Shown here: piece by piece, positions 32,886 to 43,304 of the stretch
Position numbering within the stretch: the first letter of the stretch is position 1
Layout: every line of letters starts with the position of its first letter
Source: Ceratotherium simum simum
Taxonomy: Eukaryota > Chordata > Mammalia > Perissodactyla > Rhinocerotidae
NCBI RefSeq assembly: GCF_000283155.1
Contig: NW_004454210.1
Span: 1,911,110 to 1,975,109, forward strand
Length of the DNA: 64,000 nt
Direction of reading: 5' to 3'
Program-made: the position numbers and the translations under genes
Notes under the pieces: generated by a model
Databases searched by the model: none
Told to the model about the DNA's origin: nothing
Seen by the model: the letters and a program-made list of their open reading frames with translations, nothing else

Positions 32886-35544
32886 CCACTTACAGTCACT
32901 ACTGTCCCCAAGCCTGGCTGCAATTTTCCAACTCTTGGCCCCACTTCTCTGCTCTAGGGAAGCAAGCTGTGACCTTGGGAAAACCTATCAACTTGCCTGG
33001 GTACTTTGGGCAATGGGAGAAGAAGGATACAGGGGCCATCAAGGAGCAGCCTCATGGATGATGTGCAGCAGGGACTGGACAGCAGCTGTGGTGGAAGTCT
33101 CCATGGGTGGGTGCTTAGCAGCAGCTCTGTGGAAAGAACCAGAAGATATTAGACAAGAAACAAGCGGGGTAGAAGGCGTTCTGGGCAGAGAAATAGCCAG
33201 AGGAGTGGAATGAACTCGTATTCAGGGGCCAGGATCATAGGTGTGTGTATGGGGTTGAGGAGGGTCAGATCGCAGAAGTGTCTGAATGCCTATGGAATGT
33301 TCTGGGCAGTCCTGGTGAGAGGCTGAGGTGCCTCTTCCCCCACGAAGACTTCCTGTGCTAACTCCGCTGGTTCCTCAGCCCCAGCCGGCTCTCCTTCCTT
33401 CCCCGGCATAGCCTGTACTTCAGAAGGAAAGCACGAGACTTCCTGGGTCATGCCCTCTCTCCCAGGAACAGGGCATGGGGCGCTCACAGGATGCCTACAC
33501 TACTGATAGAGACCATGGATATCAGGAAGCCCAGAGAATTTCCGAAGAAGGATCAAAGCTCAGAAGGAGGGCCAACCCCTCAGACAGGTGGACTGTATTT
33601 TACTTGACGTATATCCGGAAGTCTCCTCTCCAAATAGCCCCAACCAAAAGTTATGGTGCCTGGATTTCAAGCAGTGGAGATTCACCCTTTTGGATTCAGG
33701 CACATCTCCTTATTATAGGCAGATGTCCTTGGGGGAGAGGTATCATTGTTCCCATCACTGTGAATACCATAATCGAACATTTTCCTGCCTAGGTGGGTGG
33801 TGGGGGTGGGTTTGGGGACCAGAGAAGAGGAGGGCAGCCTGAGAACCCCAAGGGAAGGTTGGGTAGCAGAGGCACCTCAGGCCACTTCCCACCTGTGCTG
33901 TGTGTTTAGAGGCTTCGCAATGACCCATCCCCACGTTTCACCAGTACGCCAGCAGCCAGGTCGACACCTACCCTCAGAGGGTTGGGCTTCCTTGCATAGG
34001 GGCCATAGGGGCTGATCTAGGGGACTGTGAAGGGGGGTCTTGGAGCCCAGTTCCCCTTAGTGGGAAGAACCTAATTCGGGGAAAGCAAACCTTGGCACCT
34101 CTCAGGTAGCCAGTCTGTAGAGGGCTCAAAAGACGCAAGCTGGAAAATGGTGCCGTCTGACTCAGGTTTCCACCCGTGACCCCGTCCATAACCGACCAAA
34201 TGCAGATTAGCTCCACTCCCCCTGAAACAGACTGTGCCCCTGAGTAGAATTAAGAAAACATTATGCCAACCTATTTTGACTGTGTGTTTCTGCAATAAGC
34301 GTGCATGTTGCATGATGCAGTTGCATGCCACGCCTCTCACTGGGGACCCACTCAAAGCTGCAATCAACCAAAATCCTGCAACCAAATAATGCATGGTGCA
34401 TGCAGCACTGTTTATTGGGAAGGACGGATTTTTTTTTGTTATATAAGGTCTTTGTTATATAAAGTCTTTGACATGACCTTCAAAAACAGGTCCAGTTTAG
34501 AAAAACTTGAGGAACGTCGCCAGAGGATGAGCAGGAACCAGAATAAAAATGATCTTTAAATATACAGTCAATAAGACTTCATAATGATATGTATATAAGT
34601 TAGAGGGTGTGGCTAATAGTCGCCTGTTATAAATAATGGGAAGATTGTGAAATCAAGACAATTTCAAGTAAATGAAAATATATTACTACAAGTTGTCGAT
34701 TCCTTATTTTGAACATAAAGAAGTACATCATTTATATTAATTAAAAATCTGTTTCTCCATTTCCACTAAATAAAAGCTGAACACACAAAAATTTTAATGG
34801 CTTATTGGGACACTAAATTATCAGCTTTCTTGGGTTGAGCGGGTGTCTTCTTCTTCCCTGGTGAGAATGGCTGTGGCACAGAGGCTGCTTGTGGGAAATT
34901 GAAAAGCCATCCCCTAGAAATTTTGCAGCTTCAAATTTGTGGTATAATATATATTCTTTAAACAACAAGATCTAGCAGCAGGTCTAATAATTATTGCAAT
35001 TTCAGTGTTGTGATGAGCATTTGATATTTCAAGGTATCTTCCCAACTGTAATGTGATATGAAAATATCTGATTTCTATTGGTGACAAAGTCACAGATACT
35101 TTTGTGTGCTTTTGTGGTTTGTGGCCTGTGTGCATAATTGAAAGAGAATTCAGTTAGGCGGTAGTGAAAATGAAGGTGTAATTTTTTTCCCCATCCAATT
35201 CCCAAATCCCTACATTCTATCCATGGACTCCCAAGGGGTCTCGGGAGACCAGATGAAGGGTCTCCGCCTCTGAAGCTCCATCTCAGTCCCGGCCCACAGG
35301 GCAAATGTCTGGAGAGTTGGCTCTGGGGCTGAATTCCCCTCTGACCCATCCTCAGTGCTGGTATCTTGCCTACATCTGTGTCCTGCCTCCCCACACTCTC
35401 CCCTGGTGGCTGCTCTCATGGTTCCCCTCTCTGCCCCTGTCTGCTGGCCTGCACGCCCCTCCACGGTGGGGCCTCCCTGCTGGCCGCTGCTCCCCTCTGC
35501 TGGCCCCTCATAGGTTCTCCACATGGCAGCCAGGCAAGATGCAA
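32886..35544. other. 2.7 kb largely without recognised features
   Basis: A possible L2 scrap (minus) lies at about 33.13-33.30 kb. From 34.06 to 34.80 kb the DNA turns AT-rich, with 'aagcgtgcatgttgcatgat' and repeated TGCAT motifs at 34.29-34.41 kb and a tandem 'ttgttatataaggtct/ttgttatataaagtct' duplication at 34437-34468. No open frame has domain-like composition, and no exon is supported. Confidence 0.35.
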
Positions 35545-35905
35545 AGTTCATCATTTCACCCTCTGCTTAATATCCTTCAGTGGCTTCTGAGTATGCTTAG
35601 GATAAGAATAAAAGGCAGGCCTCGGCCCCCAGGGCCCAGCCCCCTGCTCCCCCAGCCCCACCAATCTCATCTCCCCCGGCCCCTCTGTACCCACCCTGGC
35701 CACCTTTCACTTCCTGGCTCGTGCCACGTGCCCATCCACCCAGCCTTGGCACCAGCCGTTCCCTCTGCCCAGGGCCCTCCTTGTGCAGCTCAATGCCCGT
35801 GGCAGCCCTCAGCTCGCACTCAGACATGACTCTCTCTGGGAACATTTCCTGCTCTCGGCGGTGCATCTATTCCATACTGGCTGCTCCACTCAGTGTTGGT
35901 TTATT
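35545..35905 (+). repeat. L2 LINE 3' UTR fragment
   Basis: 'tatccttcagtggcttctga', 'gcttaggataagaataaaag', 'ggccacctttcacttcctgg', 'ccgttccctctgcccagggc' and 'ctcgcactcagacatgactc' follow the sense L2 3' region. The long open frame across it (174 codons, 35305-35829) is Pro/Ser/Leu-rich and spurious. Confidence 0.75.
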
Positions 35906-36179
35906 ATAACGTGCATTTTACCTCTTGCATTGGAGGAGGTCCTTTCATGTGACAAAGGGGGGCGCTGTGAACACCCTGACACCTGGGAGGACTGAGGGGC
36001 ACTGGGAGAGCTCTGGTTGAGGCTTGTGCTGACGTCCGGAGCTAACGCAGTGCTGGAACCTGGGCCCTCAGGCCTGTGGAGTAGGGCAGAGGGGGGCTGC
36101 CCTCCCCCTGTGGGGCTCACGGTGCCTCTGCAGGCTCTCTTGGCACCATGGACCTTTGGTCTAAAGTCTCTAATGCAGT

Positions 36180-36300
36180 TGCAATTTTACTTTTCTTTGG
36201 TCTTCCCATGTAGACCATAAGTTCTGAGGAAGCACAGATGGAGTCAGCGGCCAGCACCTCCTGTGTGCCTGGCACACAGCGGGAGTTCAACAGTGGCCGC
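36180..36300 (+). repeat. L2 LINE terminal fragment
   Basis: 'agaccataagttctgaggaa', then 'ctcctgtgtgcctggcacac' and 'agcgggagttcaacag' match the last 120 bp of L2 (tagaatgtaagctcc, agtgcctggcacatagtagg). Probably the same insertion as the L2 just upstream, separated by 275 bp of eroded sequence. Confidence 0.65.
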
Positions 36301-37639
36301 CGCTGGAATGTGAGAGCTCTCTCAGGAAAGGCCTGTGTCCCCTCTCCTGGTGTCCCCGCCTCTTGAGAGTCTGCATACCCTCAGCTGGGCTTTAGTGATA
36401 TTTCCCCACCTACTGGCTAGGTCACTGCCTACTCGTTTTGCAGGAGGGCTGCCCGTGACTCAGCCCCGGTGTTGCTGGGCCTGGCTCTGCAGGAGCTCCC
36501 TGGAGACTGAGAAGGTGCTCAACAGACATGTGCCGAGTTGAGTGTCAGCCAAGCTTGGAGGCAGAGGGGTGGACGGGATGACCTAGTTGGAGGAGGGTGG
36601 GCCCTCAGAGGAGGGAACAGACAGGCCAGGTGTCTGAGGTCAGGGTTCGATTCGGGGCCGGGTGGCGGGGCCCCAGAAACGTGCTGGGGAGTCCGAGCAG
36701 TTCTGCACCCGTGATCTGGGCTGGGTGCTCCAGATAGGATCCTGGCACGCCCCCGGCGGCCTGCCCCCACCTGCTCCTGGGGCGGGGGTAGCAGGTGGGG
36801 CCCACTTATCACTAACCCGGCTGGGGGTGGAGCTGGCCCGGCTCTGGGGAGATGGCAATCTGGCAGGCACTCCTCAGTGGAAAATCACCTCATCACACAG
36901 CCCTTTCCTGGGAATGGGAACAGAAGTGCCTGGGCACCATGGAGCCCAAGGGCTGACACTAAGTGTCTGGGTCTGTGAAGGAGGCAGTTGGCCTCCTCTC
37001 CTTGGGACCGGCATGTAGGCAGTGCTCAGACTGGGTCAGGGTGAGCCGAGGGTCAAATCTTGGTCTTCCAGGGCCTTGGGAAGCACTTCAGCCTTTTTCT
37101 AGGCCCTCTGGGTCTCTAAAATCACCTCCAATTAGACCTGGCCGGCCTGGACCAGCTCCAGTCACAGTCCCCTGAGGTCTCCTAATCCCCCAGCTTGGGT
37201 GTGACAGTGGCCTCGGCCAGGGTCAGCTTGGGTTACTTGCCCTAGATACTTTTTTATGGGGGCCAGGCCACTGGCTCCTTACGGGCAGGGTGTGCAGGCT
37301 GAGGAATGTCCTATCACTTGCTAATTAATTTGCTTAAACACAAAAACTTATTCTTAAGACACATGTGCACACAGAGCACACCCTGGCATGTGCTATCCCA
37401 CCCATGTCCACAAAAGAAGACATTCTCTCGCATGACCACAGGCATGACCAAGCTCCCTGCACCAATGCACAGAGACCCCCATGCAAAGATAGATGCGCGT
37501 GCCTCAGACATGGAACGGCCTCTGTGTAGGCTCAGCTCCCCAGTCCTGCCCAGGAAGGTGGGCGTCATGCAGATATCCTTCCAGTCTCATTTCTAGGCAC
37601 TTAAAAAGCATACTTGCAGTCGAACTGTTTGTACAATTT
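36301..37639. other. GC-rich non-repeat DNA
   Basis: The most GC-rich stretch of the window is 36.6-36.9 kb, but CpG dinucleotides remain few, so I do not call a CpG island or promoter. Overlapping frames of 66-118 codons on both strands reflect GC content. No repeat family recognised. Confidence 0.4.
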
Positions 37640-38400
37640 TGCATGTCATGAAACACTTTTGGCAAATATCATTTTAAATCATTGCATAATCTACTGTCAT
37701 ATGGGTGGACCATAATTTATTAAACCAATCCCCTCTTAATGGACATGTAAATTATTTCCAGTTTTTCATAAGACAGCGCATAAATCTATCCACCTAACAG
37801 ATGATTTCCTTGGGTTGAATTCCCAGAAGTTATAATACTGTTAAAAGGTTAGATTCCCCCGCCATTTTTATTGAGACATAATTGACAAATGAAAGGGTAA
37901 GACTTTTTTAAAGGCCTTTGATACATATTGCCAAACTTACTCAGATGATCAATTTACATGCCCACCAGCAGTGCTCATTTTCTTGTTCACTTGACAAGCC
38001 TAGATACTCTTATTCTAAAAACTATTGATTAATTTCATGTGCAAAATTTTTTGTCATTATTTTAAATTTGCATTTGTGGATTACTAATGATTACAAACAT
38101 TTTTACATGTTTGTTAGTCATTTATATTTCCACTTTTTTTTTTTCCTGTTTAAGTCTTTTTACCATTTATCTATATTGGTCCTAGTTTTTTTCATATTGG
38201 TTTGTAAGAACTCTTTGCATATTAAGGACATTAAATCTCCCTTTACTGGCCATATTTGTTTCAAATATTGTTTCCATGTTTCCTTGATTTTATATTCTGC
38301 TTTTTTTTGACATAGAGACTCACATTCTAGGCAATCAAATTTAAAATATTTTCCTTCAGAATTGCCCTATTCGCTTTTAAGTTAAGAAAGGTCTTGCCTG
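37640..38400 (-). repeat. L1ME-class ORF2 C-terminal relic (minus strand)
   Basis: Plus-strand text is the reverse complement of L1 ORF2: 'atgggtggaccataatttat', 'accaatcccctcttaatgga', 'tgggttgaattcccagaag', 'atgcccaccagcagtgctca', 'ttgtaagaactctttgcata' and 'aaatattgtttccatgtttc'. A 45-bp L1 3' UTR-like scrap ('tattgagacataattgacaa') interrupts at about 37.87 kb. It is one of few L1 copies in the GC-rich half. Confidence 0.75.
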
Positions 38401-38697
38401 TTCCGGATGTCAAATATCAGTTGTTTTCTTCCTGCGTGTGTGGCTTTATTTTACGTTCAGCTCTGTAATTATCTGGGAACTAAGGAAGAGAAGACATTAT
38501 CTTGCCCTCCAGGAGCTTGCAGGGAACAGAGCAGAGGGAGTACAGCACCTGTGTTATCACTGCTCTCATTGTGTGCCAGAGATAAAATATGCAGATAGGG
38601 GTTCAGTGAAAGGAGAGGGAAGCTGCATGCAGGAGATGGGACTTTGATGGAGTGCTCGAGGTTGCACTGGGCTGGGAGAGGCTTTATTTGTTTATCA

Positions 38698-38910
38698 AAG
38701 AGATACACAGCCTTATTATGTGCCAGGCATTGTTTTAGTGCTTTATAAATATTAACTGATTCAATCCTCATAGTAACTTACTGGAATTATTTTCATACTA
38801 TTATTTTTCCCATTTTACAAGTGAGGAAACCAAAGCCCAAAGACTACAAGTAACTTACTCAAGGTGGTACATGGAAGGGGCAGGATTTGAACTCAAGAAG
38901 TCTTGCTGGC
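38698..38910 (-). repeat. MIR SINE (minus strand)
   Basis: 'ttattatgtgccaggcattg', 'ctttataaatattaactgat', 'tcaatcctcatagtaactta', 'cccattttacaagtgaggaa' and 'ggcaggatttgaactcaaga' give a nearly full reverse-complement MIR. Confidence 0.85.
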
Positions 38911-38970
38911 TTGGGACAAAGCAGGGGTGTATGGCTAAGGAACTTGAGTGTTCAAAGGAAGGGTTTAGAC

Positions 38971-39344
38971 CAGCAGTTGGCAAACTTTTCCTGTAAAGGA
39001 CCAAATAGTAAACATTTTTGATTGTGCAGGCCAAGAGGAAAAATTGAGGATATCATAGGTAGTCATATAATGAGAGAAAAATTTCCATAAATTTTTTTGA
39101 TGAAATTTAAAATATAATAACAGAGTACAAGTTTTTAAAATAATACAGGTCTACTAATGTGAAGAATGGAATGTTTTTGGAGGGTATAACATTTTGCTTA
39201 ACTAGGGTGTAAAGTTCGTGGTCTTGATCATCTAACTGACTGCGAATGTTCATCTGTAAAAGACACTCTCAGCTCCTGGGGCCTTAGGAACACAGGCGGT
39301 GGGTTGGCCTTCGCCTGCGGCTGCATACAGAGCGCAAACCCCTG
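38971..39344 (+). mobile_element. hAT-type DNA transposon (non-autonomous) with perfect 8-bp TSD
   Basis: A 374-bp element delimited by identical 8-bp direct repeats GTTTAGAC at 38963-38970 and 39345-39352. It opens with 'cagcagttggcaaacttttc' and 'ctgtaaaggaccaaatagta' and closes with '...gcgcaaacccctg', so the ends are imperfect inverted repeats (CAGCAGTTGGC against CAGGGGTTTGC). The opening matches the common hAT-Charlie MITE that begins around cag..gttggcaaactttttctgtaaagg. The interior (39.06-39.23 kb) is AT-rich and non-coding. Subfamily not assigned; orientation set by that end. Confidence 0.85.
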
Positions 39345-39352
39345 GTTTAGAC

Positions 39353-40465
39353 CTATTGCTGTGGGGCAGAGCTGTGTCTGGGAGTGATGCCCCTGAGCTG
39401 TCCCGACTGGGGAAGTGTTAGAAAGCCACCACCGAGGTCCAGGGAGGGACGGGGTGGTCCACCTCAAAGCCAGGGCAGTGTGGGGGAGAGGCAGGACAGA
39501 TTTGCTAGACTTTTCTGAGGTGGGCTCCCGGGGCTGGTGATCAGGTGTGGGGAGAGGGAGAGGGCCCCACAGATGGTGTGGGTGGTGGGCATGACCTGGC
39601 ACACGGAAGGATAGCACTGCCCACCGAGTCATCAGCGGCTGAGGTGCCTGCCTTCTCTCAGACAGCTCAGGGGGAACCCATTCAGAAGATGTGGCTGGGG
39701 GCTGAGATACTGAAGAAGAAAAGGATGTTGCTCCTGCCATAGTTTGGTGGGGCCTTGCTTCTATGGGGCACCAGGAAGATCCTGCAGCCAGAAATAGTCT
39801 CCAGGTTTGCTGGCCACAGAGCCAGCGATCCTACCAGCAGATCCTCGTCTCTTGGGCTTCAGATTCCTTTCACGGGGCGGCAGGACATCCAGATCTTCCC
39901 TTTCAGAGTGCACAAAGGGAAGGGCTGCGTGGTGGATGGGGAGAATGTTGATGAAATGGGGGAAGGAACACAGGGAGTGAGAGGCAGTCTGAGAAAATGT
40001 CACCACCATGGTCCCGGTTTCGGTGGAGGCTGATCACGCTATTGGGAAAGGCTCTTTGATTTCTCTCCCTGATACCTCGTTGTGGAGCACAAACCTGCCC
40101 CCTCCTCTGCCCCATGTGGAGGCGGAAGGTGGCCACTTACTGCTGCTGGGCTCTGTAATTAAGTCTGTAGCAATGGGCAGGGGATCGGACAGATCTCGTC
40201 CCAAAGCGGTTCTTGCTGTCAATGGCTTAAACGCAGGCTTACGAAATGCTCCTGAGAAATCATCCTGGGTGAGCCCCAGGTGTGCCAGATGCAAATGAGC
40301 CTGGGGAACAAGTGCAGGGCACCTCTGCTGTGGGTGCAGTCACCCTTCTGTCCCCAGAACCAAAGGGGCTGAGGAGAGCAGGTAGAAGTCCGAGGACCAG
40401 GCAGGTGAGGGGTCGTCCCCGGCCATGGTGGTCAGCACTGGGCTGAGGGAGTGTCACTCCCCACT
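39353..40465. other. Unassigned GC-rich DNA
   Basis: No repeat recognised. A 170-codon minus-strand frame (39228-39740) crosses the hAT element's right end and has no domain. A 96-codon plus frame at 40008-40298 is similarly unsupported. Confidence 0.4.
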
Positions 40466-40560
40466 CGCAGGCCAATCCCTTAACCCTGACCTCAGAGGGA
40501 CCCTGTTCTAGTCTCAGACTAACCCTTGACCCTGGCCTCAGACAGAACTTTAGCCCCCAA
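40466..40560 (-). repeat. Degenerate copy of the 24-bp minisatellite motif
   Basis: On the minus strand the units read TCTGAGGCCAGG...GGGTTAG, TCTGAGACTAG...GGGTCCC and TCTGAGGTCAGG...GGGTTAAG. They are recognisably the units of the 22.65-kb array, inverted and more decayed. Confidence 0.6.
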
Positions 40561-41059
40561 CCCGCCCTGCTGACCTCTGAACCCTACCCATTGGGAGATT
40601 GGAGATAGCAGAGTGGGCAGCTCCACGTGGGTCCAGAAAGACCCAGCTCACATCCTGCGTCTTAACGCCTGGAGAGTGGGCCCTGGAAGGGTCGTGAAAG
40701 GTCACTGGACTGAGAATTGGGCCCAGCCTTCTCCCCCGGCTCCTGCTCAGCTGGATGTCTCTGGGTAACTCTCTTAACCAAAGTGAGATTTGGGTACTCA
40801 GAGAGACTTACTCGCATGTCCAGTGGGTATAATGATACCCTGCTACCTGCTCTTGGCATGTCTTGAAGCAGGTGTGAGGGCTCAATGGGGAGGAGCAGAA
40901 GTGATCTGAAATCTGTCCAGCATGGCACAAACCTGTAGGATTAAAGTGAGGAGGACTGCCTGCCATCACTCAGGCTGTACTCTGCGCTTCCAAACACGAC
41001 TGCATACGGGCACTTGGTTATACTTTCCTCTGCCCTAGAATGTTCTGCTCTCTCCATCT
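40561..41059. other. Unassigned; faint MIR-like text
   Basis: Around 40.74-40.90 kb 'gtctctgggtaactctctta' and 'ccagtgggtataatgatacc' faintly recall MIR, but the order is broken. Nothing else recognised. Confidence 0.3.
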
Positions 41060-41137
41060 TTTTTTTTCTTTTAATATTCACTGAGAAAAATTTCAAACAT
41101 ACTCAAAAGTAGAGAGAACAGTTTAATGAACTATTAA

Positions 41138-41569
41138 TGTGGTGGCCGAGAGAGCATGCTTTGCAGGTCTCATACTGCGGGGGCCCTAATTGGCCTGGAG
41201 CCCAGCTGCCTGGCTCTGATGGTGCGGAGGCTGTGCCTCCCCAGGGCTGGACCCCGCCAGCGCAGCAGGGGCACTAAGGCAAGCAGGCTGTGGGAGAAGT
41301 GGGCTCCTCAGCTGGCGACTTCCACTCAGGGACTCCCCTGTGGCTTTGTGCAACTGCCCTTAGACTCCAAGATGACACTGCAGTCTCAGATGCACCTGCT
41401 CAGCCTCTCTTCCTCCCTCCTTCACTCAGGGTCAGATTGTATTTAGAACCATGGCTCTCTCAGCCTTTCTGGCTCCTTTTCTATTTCCTTTCTCACAGGC
41501 ACTTCCTGTAATAAAATAAAACCTTTAATCCCATCTTGGTGTCTGCTTCTTGGAGGATCTGGACTAACA
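41138..41569 (+). repeat. LTR of ERVL class (LTR16/LTR33-like)
   Basis: Bounded by TG ('tgtggtggccgagagagcat') and CA ('atctggactaaca'), 432 bp. It contains 'gcaggtctcatactgcgggg', 'agcccagctgcctggctctg' and a near-3' polyadenylation-type signal ('aataaaataaaacctttaat', 41510-41529) followed by 'cttggtgtctgcttcttgga'. This is the usual U3-R-U5 layout in plus orientation. It interrupts the ancient host repeat. The 96-codon frame inside is not a gene. Subfamily assigned from memory. Confidence 0.6.
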
Positions 41570-41900
41570 GACCCCACATTCCATATGCCCATCTTCCACA
41601 GTCAACCGTTATCAATATTTTCCCACATTTGCTTCATCTATCTTTTCCTCATCCTTTTTACCCCCTGCTGAAGCGATTTAAAGCAAATCCCAGGCACCAT
41701 GCCATTCACTCTTAAAACAGTTGTTCCTCATTATTCACGGATTCTGTATTTGCGAATTTGCCTACTGCTAAAATTTATTTGTAATGCCAAAATCAACACT
41801 GGTAGTGCTTTCGTGGTCATTCAGGAACACGCACAAAGCAGCGAAAAATTTGAGTCACCAGCTGTTCTTAGCTGAGGTCAAACAAACCAGTGTTCTACCT

Positions 41901-42103
41901 TTTTGTTTTTTTCCAGTTTTACTGAGATATAATTGACATATAAAACATCGTGTAAGTTTAACCCGTACAAGGTGTTGATTTGATACACTCATGTATTGTA
42001 AACTGATCACCACTGTAGGGTTAGCTAACATCTCTATCACGTCACATAATTACCATTTCCTTTTTGCGGGGAAAACATTTAAAATCTGCTCTCTTAACAA
42101 CTT
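41901..42103 (-). repeat. L1 3' UTR insertion inside Tigger
   Basis: Minus-oriented L1 tail: T-run at the left, then 'cagttttactgagatataat', 'tgacatataaaacatcgtgt', 'tgatacactcatgtattgta' and 'ggggaaaacatttaaaatct'. It is flanked by TGTTCTACCT (41891-41900) and TGTTCTGCCT (42104-42113), a 10-bp target duplication with one mismatch. Severely 5'-truncated and non-coding. Confidence 0.85.
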
Positions 42104-42205
42104 TGTTCTGCCTTGTTGTGTCAGCTCTCATACCACAACGAGTGCCTTTCTCATGGTCTATTTTTTGCAATTTTGTGCTTTTCGTTGGTCGTTTTTCTGT
42201 GTACA

Positions 42206-42362
42206 ATGGCTCCCAAATGTATTGTTGTCTAGTGTCCCTGCACTCAAGAAGGCTGTGATGTGCCTTACAGAGAAAACACATACGTTAGATAAACTTCATT
42301 CAGGCTTATGTGAATTATTCTCTTTCATGAATTATAGTGCTATAGGCCAAATTCAACGTTAG
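42206..42362 (+). pseudogene. Broken Tigger (pogo-like) transposase N-terminus
   Basis: A start codon at 42206 opens MAPK but meets a stop after eight codons. The homologous frame resumes one base out of register from about 42230 as SVPALKKAVMCL, TEKTHTLDKLHSG and NYSAIGQ, the N-terminal helix-turn-helix (CENP-B/Psq-like) DNA-binding region of pogo-group transposases. The frame then ends at 42362. Known family role: binding of the transposon ends. Visible lesions are the frameshift and loss of everything downstream, including the DDE catalytic domain, so it cannot act. Confidence 0.75.
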
Positions 42363-42397
42363 TGAATAAACAAAATATATTAAATAAGGTATCTTTT

Positions 42398-42582
42398 TTT
42401 AAAATTTTTTGTTTATTGCAGTAACATTGGTTTATAACATTGTATAAATTTCAGGTGTACATCATTATACTTCTATTTCTGCATAGATTACATTATGTTC
42501 ACCACCCAAATACTAATTACAACCCGTTACCACACACGTTTGTCAAGTTATCCCTTTCACCCTCCTCCCTCCCTCCTTCCCC
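42398..42582 (-). repeat. Second L1 3' UTR insertion inside Tigger
   Basis: Minus-oriented L1 tail with a T/A-rich left end, then 'gtttattgcagtaacattgg', 'tttataacattgtataaatt', 'tcaggtgtacatcattatac' and 'atgttcaccacccaaatact', ending in a CCTCC tract. Tigger sequence continues on either side (…taaataaggtatcttt / tctttaaacagaaac…), with TCTTT repeated at the junctions (42392-42396 and 42583-42587). The tail type is typical of carnivore/perissodactyl-age L1s. Confidence 0.75.
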
Positions 42583-43140
42583 TCTTTAAACAGAAACACA
42601 TAAAACAAGGTTATGTACTGATCAGTTGATGAAAACGTGACCAGAAGCTCACAGGCACCTAACCCTGTATTTCCCCTGGGAGCAATGGTTCAATATTTGA
42701 TATTTCAGTGTTTTGGTGACTATTTTATATCACATAATTTCTGAAAATAACAAAAATGGACTGTACTTCAGCATAATGAACATTCCTTTATAGGACCATG
42801 CACGATGCCATTATCACACCTAACAAAATTAACACTGATTTCTAGCATCCAACACTATGTCCGTTATCAAACTACCTTGACTGTCTCAAAAAGGTTTCTT
42901 ATGGTTATTCAAACTGGGCAGGATCCAAACAAGAGCCATGTTTCATATTTGGTTGTTAGATTCTTAAGTGTCTGAACCTAGAACATTTCTCCCTCCTCTT
43001 TTAATTTTTTTTCCATGCTGTTGACTTGTTGCAGAAACCAGGTCAGTTGCCCTGTGAAATGTCCCACATTCTGGATTTTGTCTGTTTGCCTCCTTTTTGT
43101 ATCATTTACTTTGTTCCTTTATCCCCTATATTTTTGGGCA

Positions 43141-43304
43141 ATGGAATTCATGTCTGGAGGGTTCTATTACTGGTGGGGTCAGGGGATAAAGGGTGAAGGG
43201 GGGTGAGAGTTGGGGATGGAGTTAGGGTTACACTGAAGAGGGTGGTGTTAGGGTTGGGTTGGGTTGGAGTTTGAATTCAGGCCAGAGCTACATTTGCTGA
43301 TGGA
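43141..43304. other. GTTAGGG/GTTGGG-rich short stretch
   Basis: From 43,200 to 43,275 there is 'ggagttagggttacactgaa' and 'gttagggttgggttgggttg'. It resembles decayed GTTAGGG-type minisatellite text but without a clear 24-bp period. Confidence 0.4.

Larger units (their letters stand above)
41718..42763 (+). mobile_element. Tigger-family DNA transposon, containing two L1 tails
   Basis: Starts 'cagttgttcctcattattca' and ends '...aaaaatggactg', imperfect inverted repeats of the Tigger/pogo group, with TA directly following at 42764. Inside, after removing two L1 insertions, lie 'gtgcttttcgttggtcgttt', the transposase start region, 'aaacagaaacacataaaaca' and 'aacctaaccctgtatttccc', all Tigger landmarks in order. 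It is an internally deleted copy of about 0.66 kb net, and its transposase is broken. Confidence 0.8.
41060..43140. repeat. Ancient interspersed repeat hosting nested insertions
   Basis: Three separated blocks belong to one old repeat: 41060-41137 ('gaaaaatttcaaacatactc', 'aagtagagagaacagtttaa'), 41570-41717 ('gttatcaatattttcccaca', 'ttaaagcaaatcccaggcac') and 42764-43140 ('attatcacacctaacaaaat', 'caggatccaaacaagagcca', 'gaaatgtcccacattctgga'). Placed end to end they reproduce a familiar mammalian interspersed sequence, so the sequences between them are later insertions. I believe it is LINE-derived but cannot name the family or fix its strand. Confidence 0.65.

Noticed and set aside
35305..35829. 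174-codon plus-strand frame
   Set aside because: It runs through an L2 3' UTR fragment and has no recognisable fold.
36600..36900. CpG island or promoter
   Set aside because: GC-rich but with few CpG dinucleotides, and no initiator or TATA context.
39228..39740. 170-codon minus-strand frame
   Set aside because: It crosses the right end of a hAT transposon into unrelated DNA and has no domain.
41156..41446. Possible exon with 96-codon frame and downstream AATAAA
   Set aside because: The whole segment is an LTR with TG...CA ends; the polyadenylation signal is the LTR's own.
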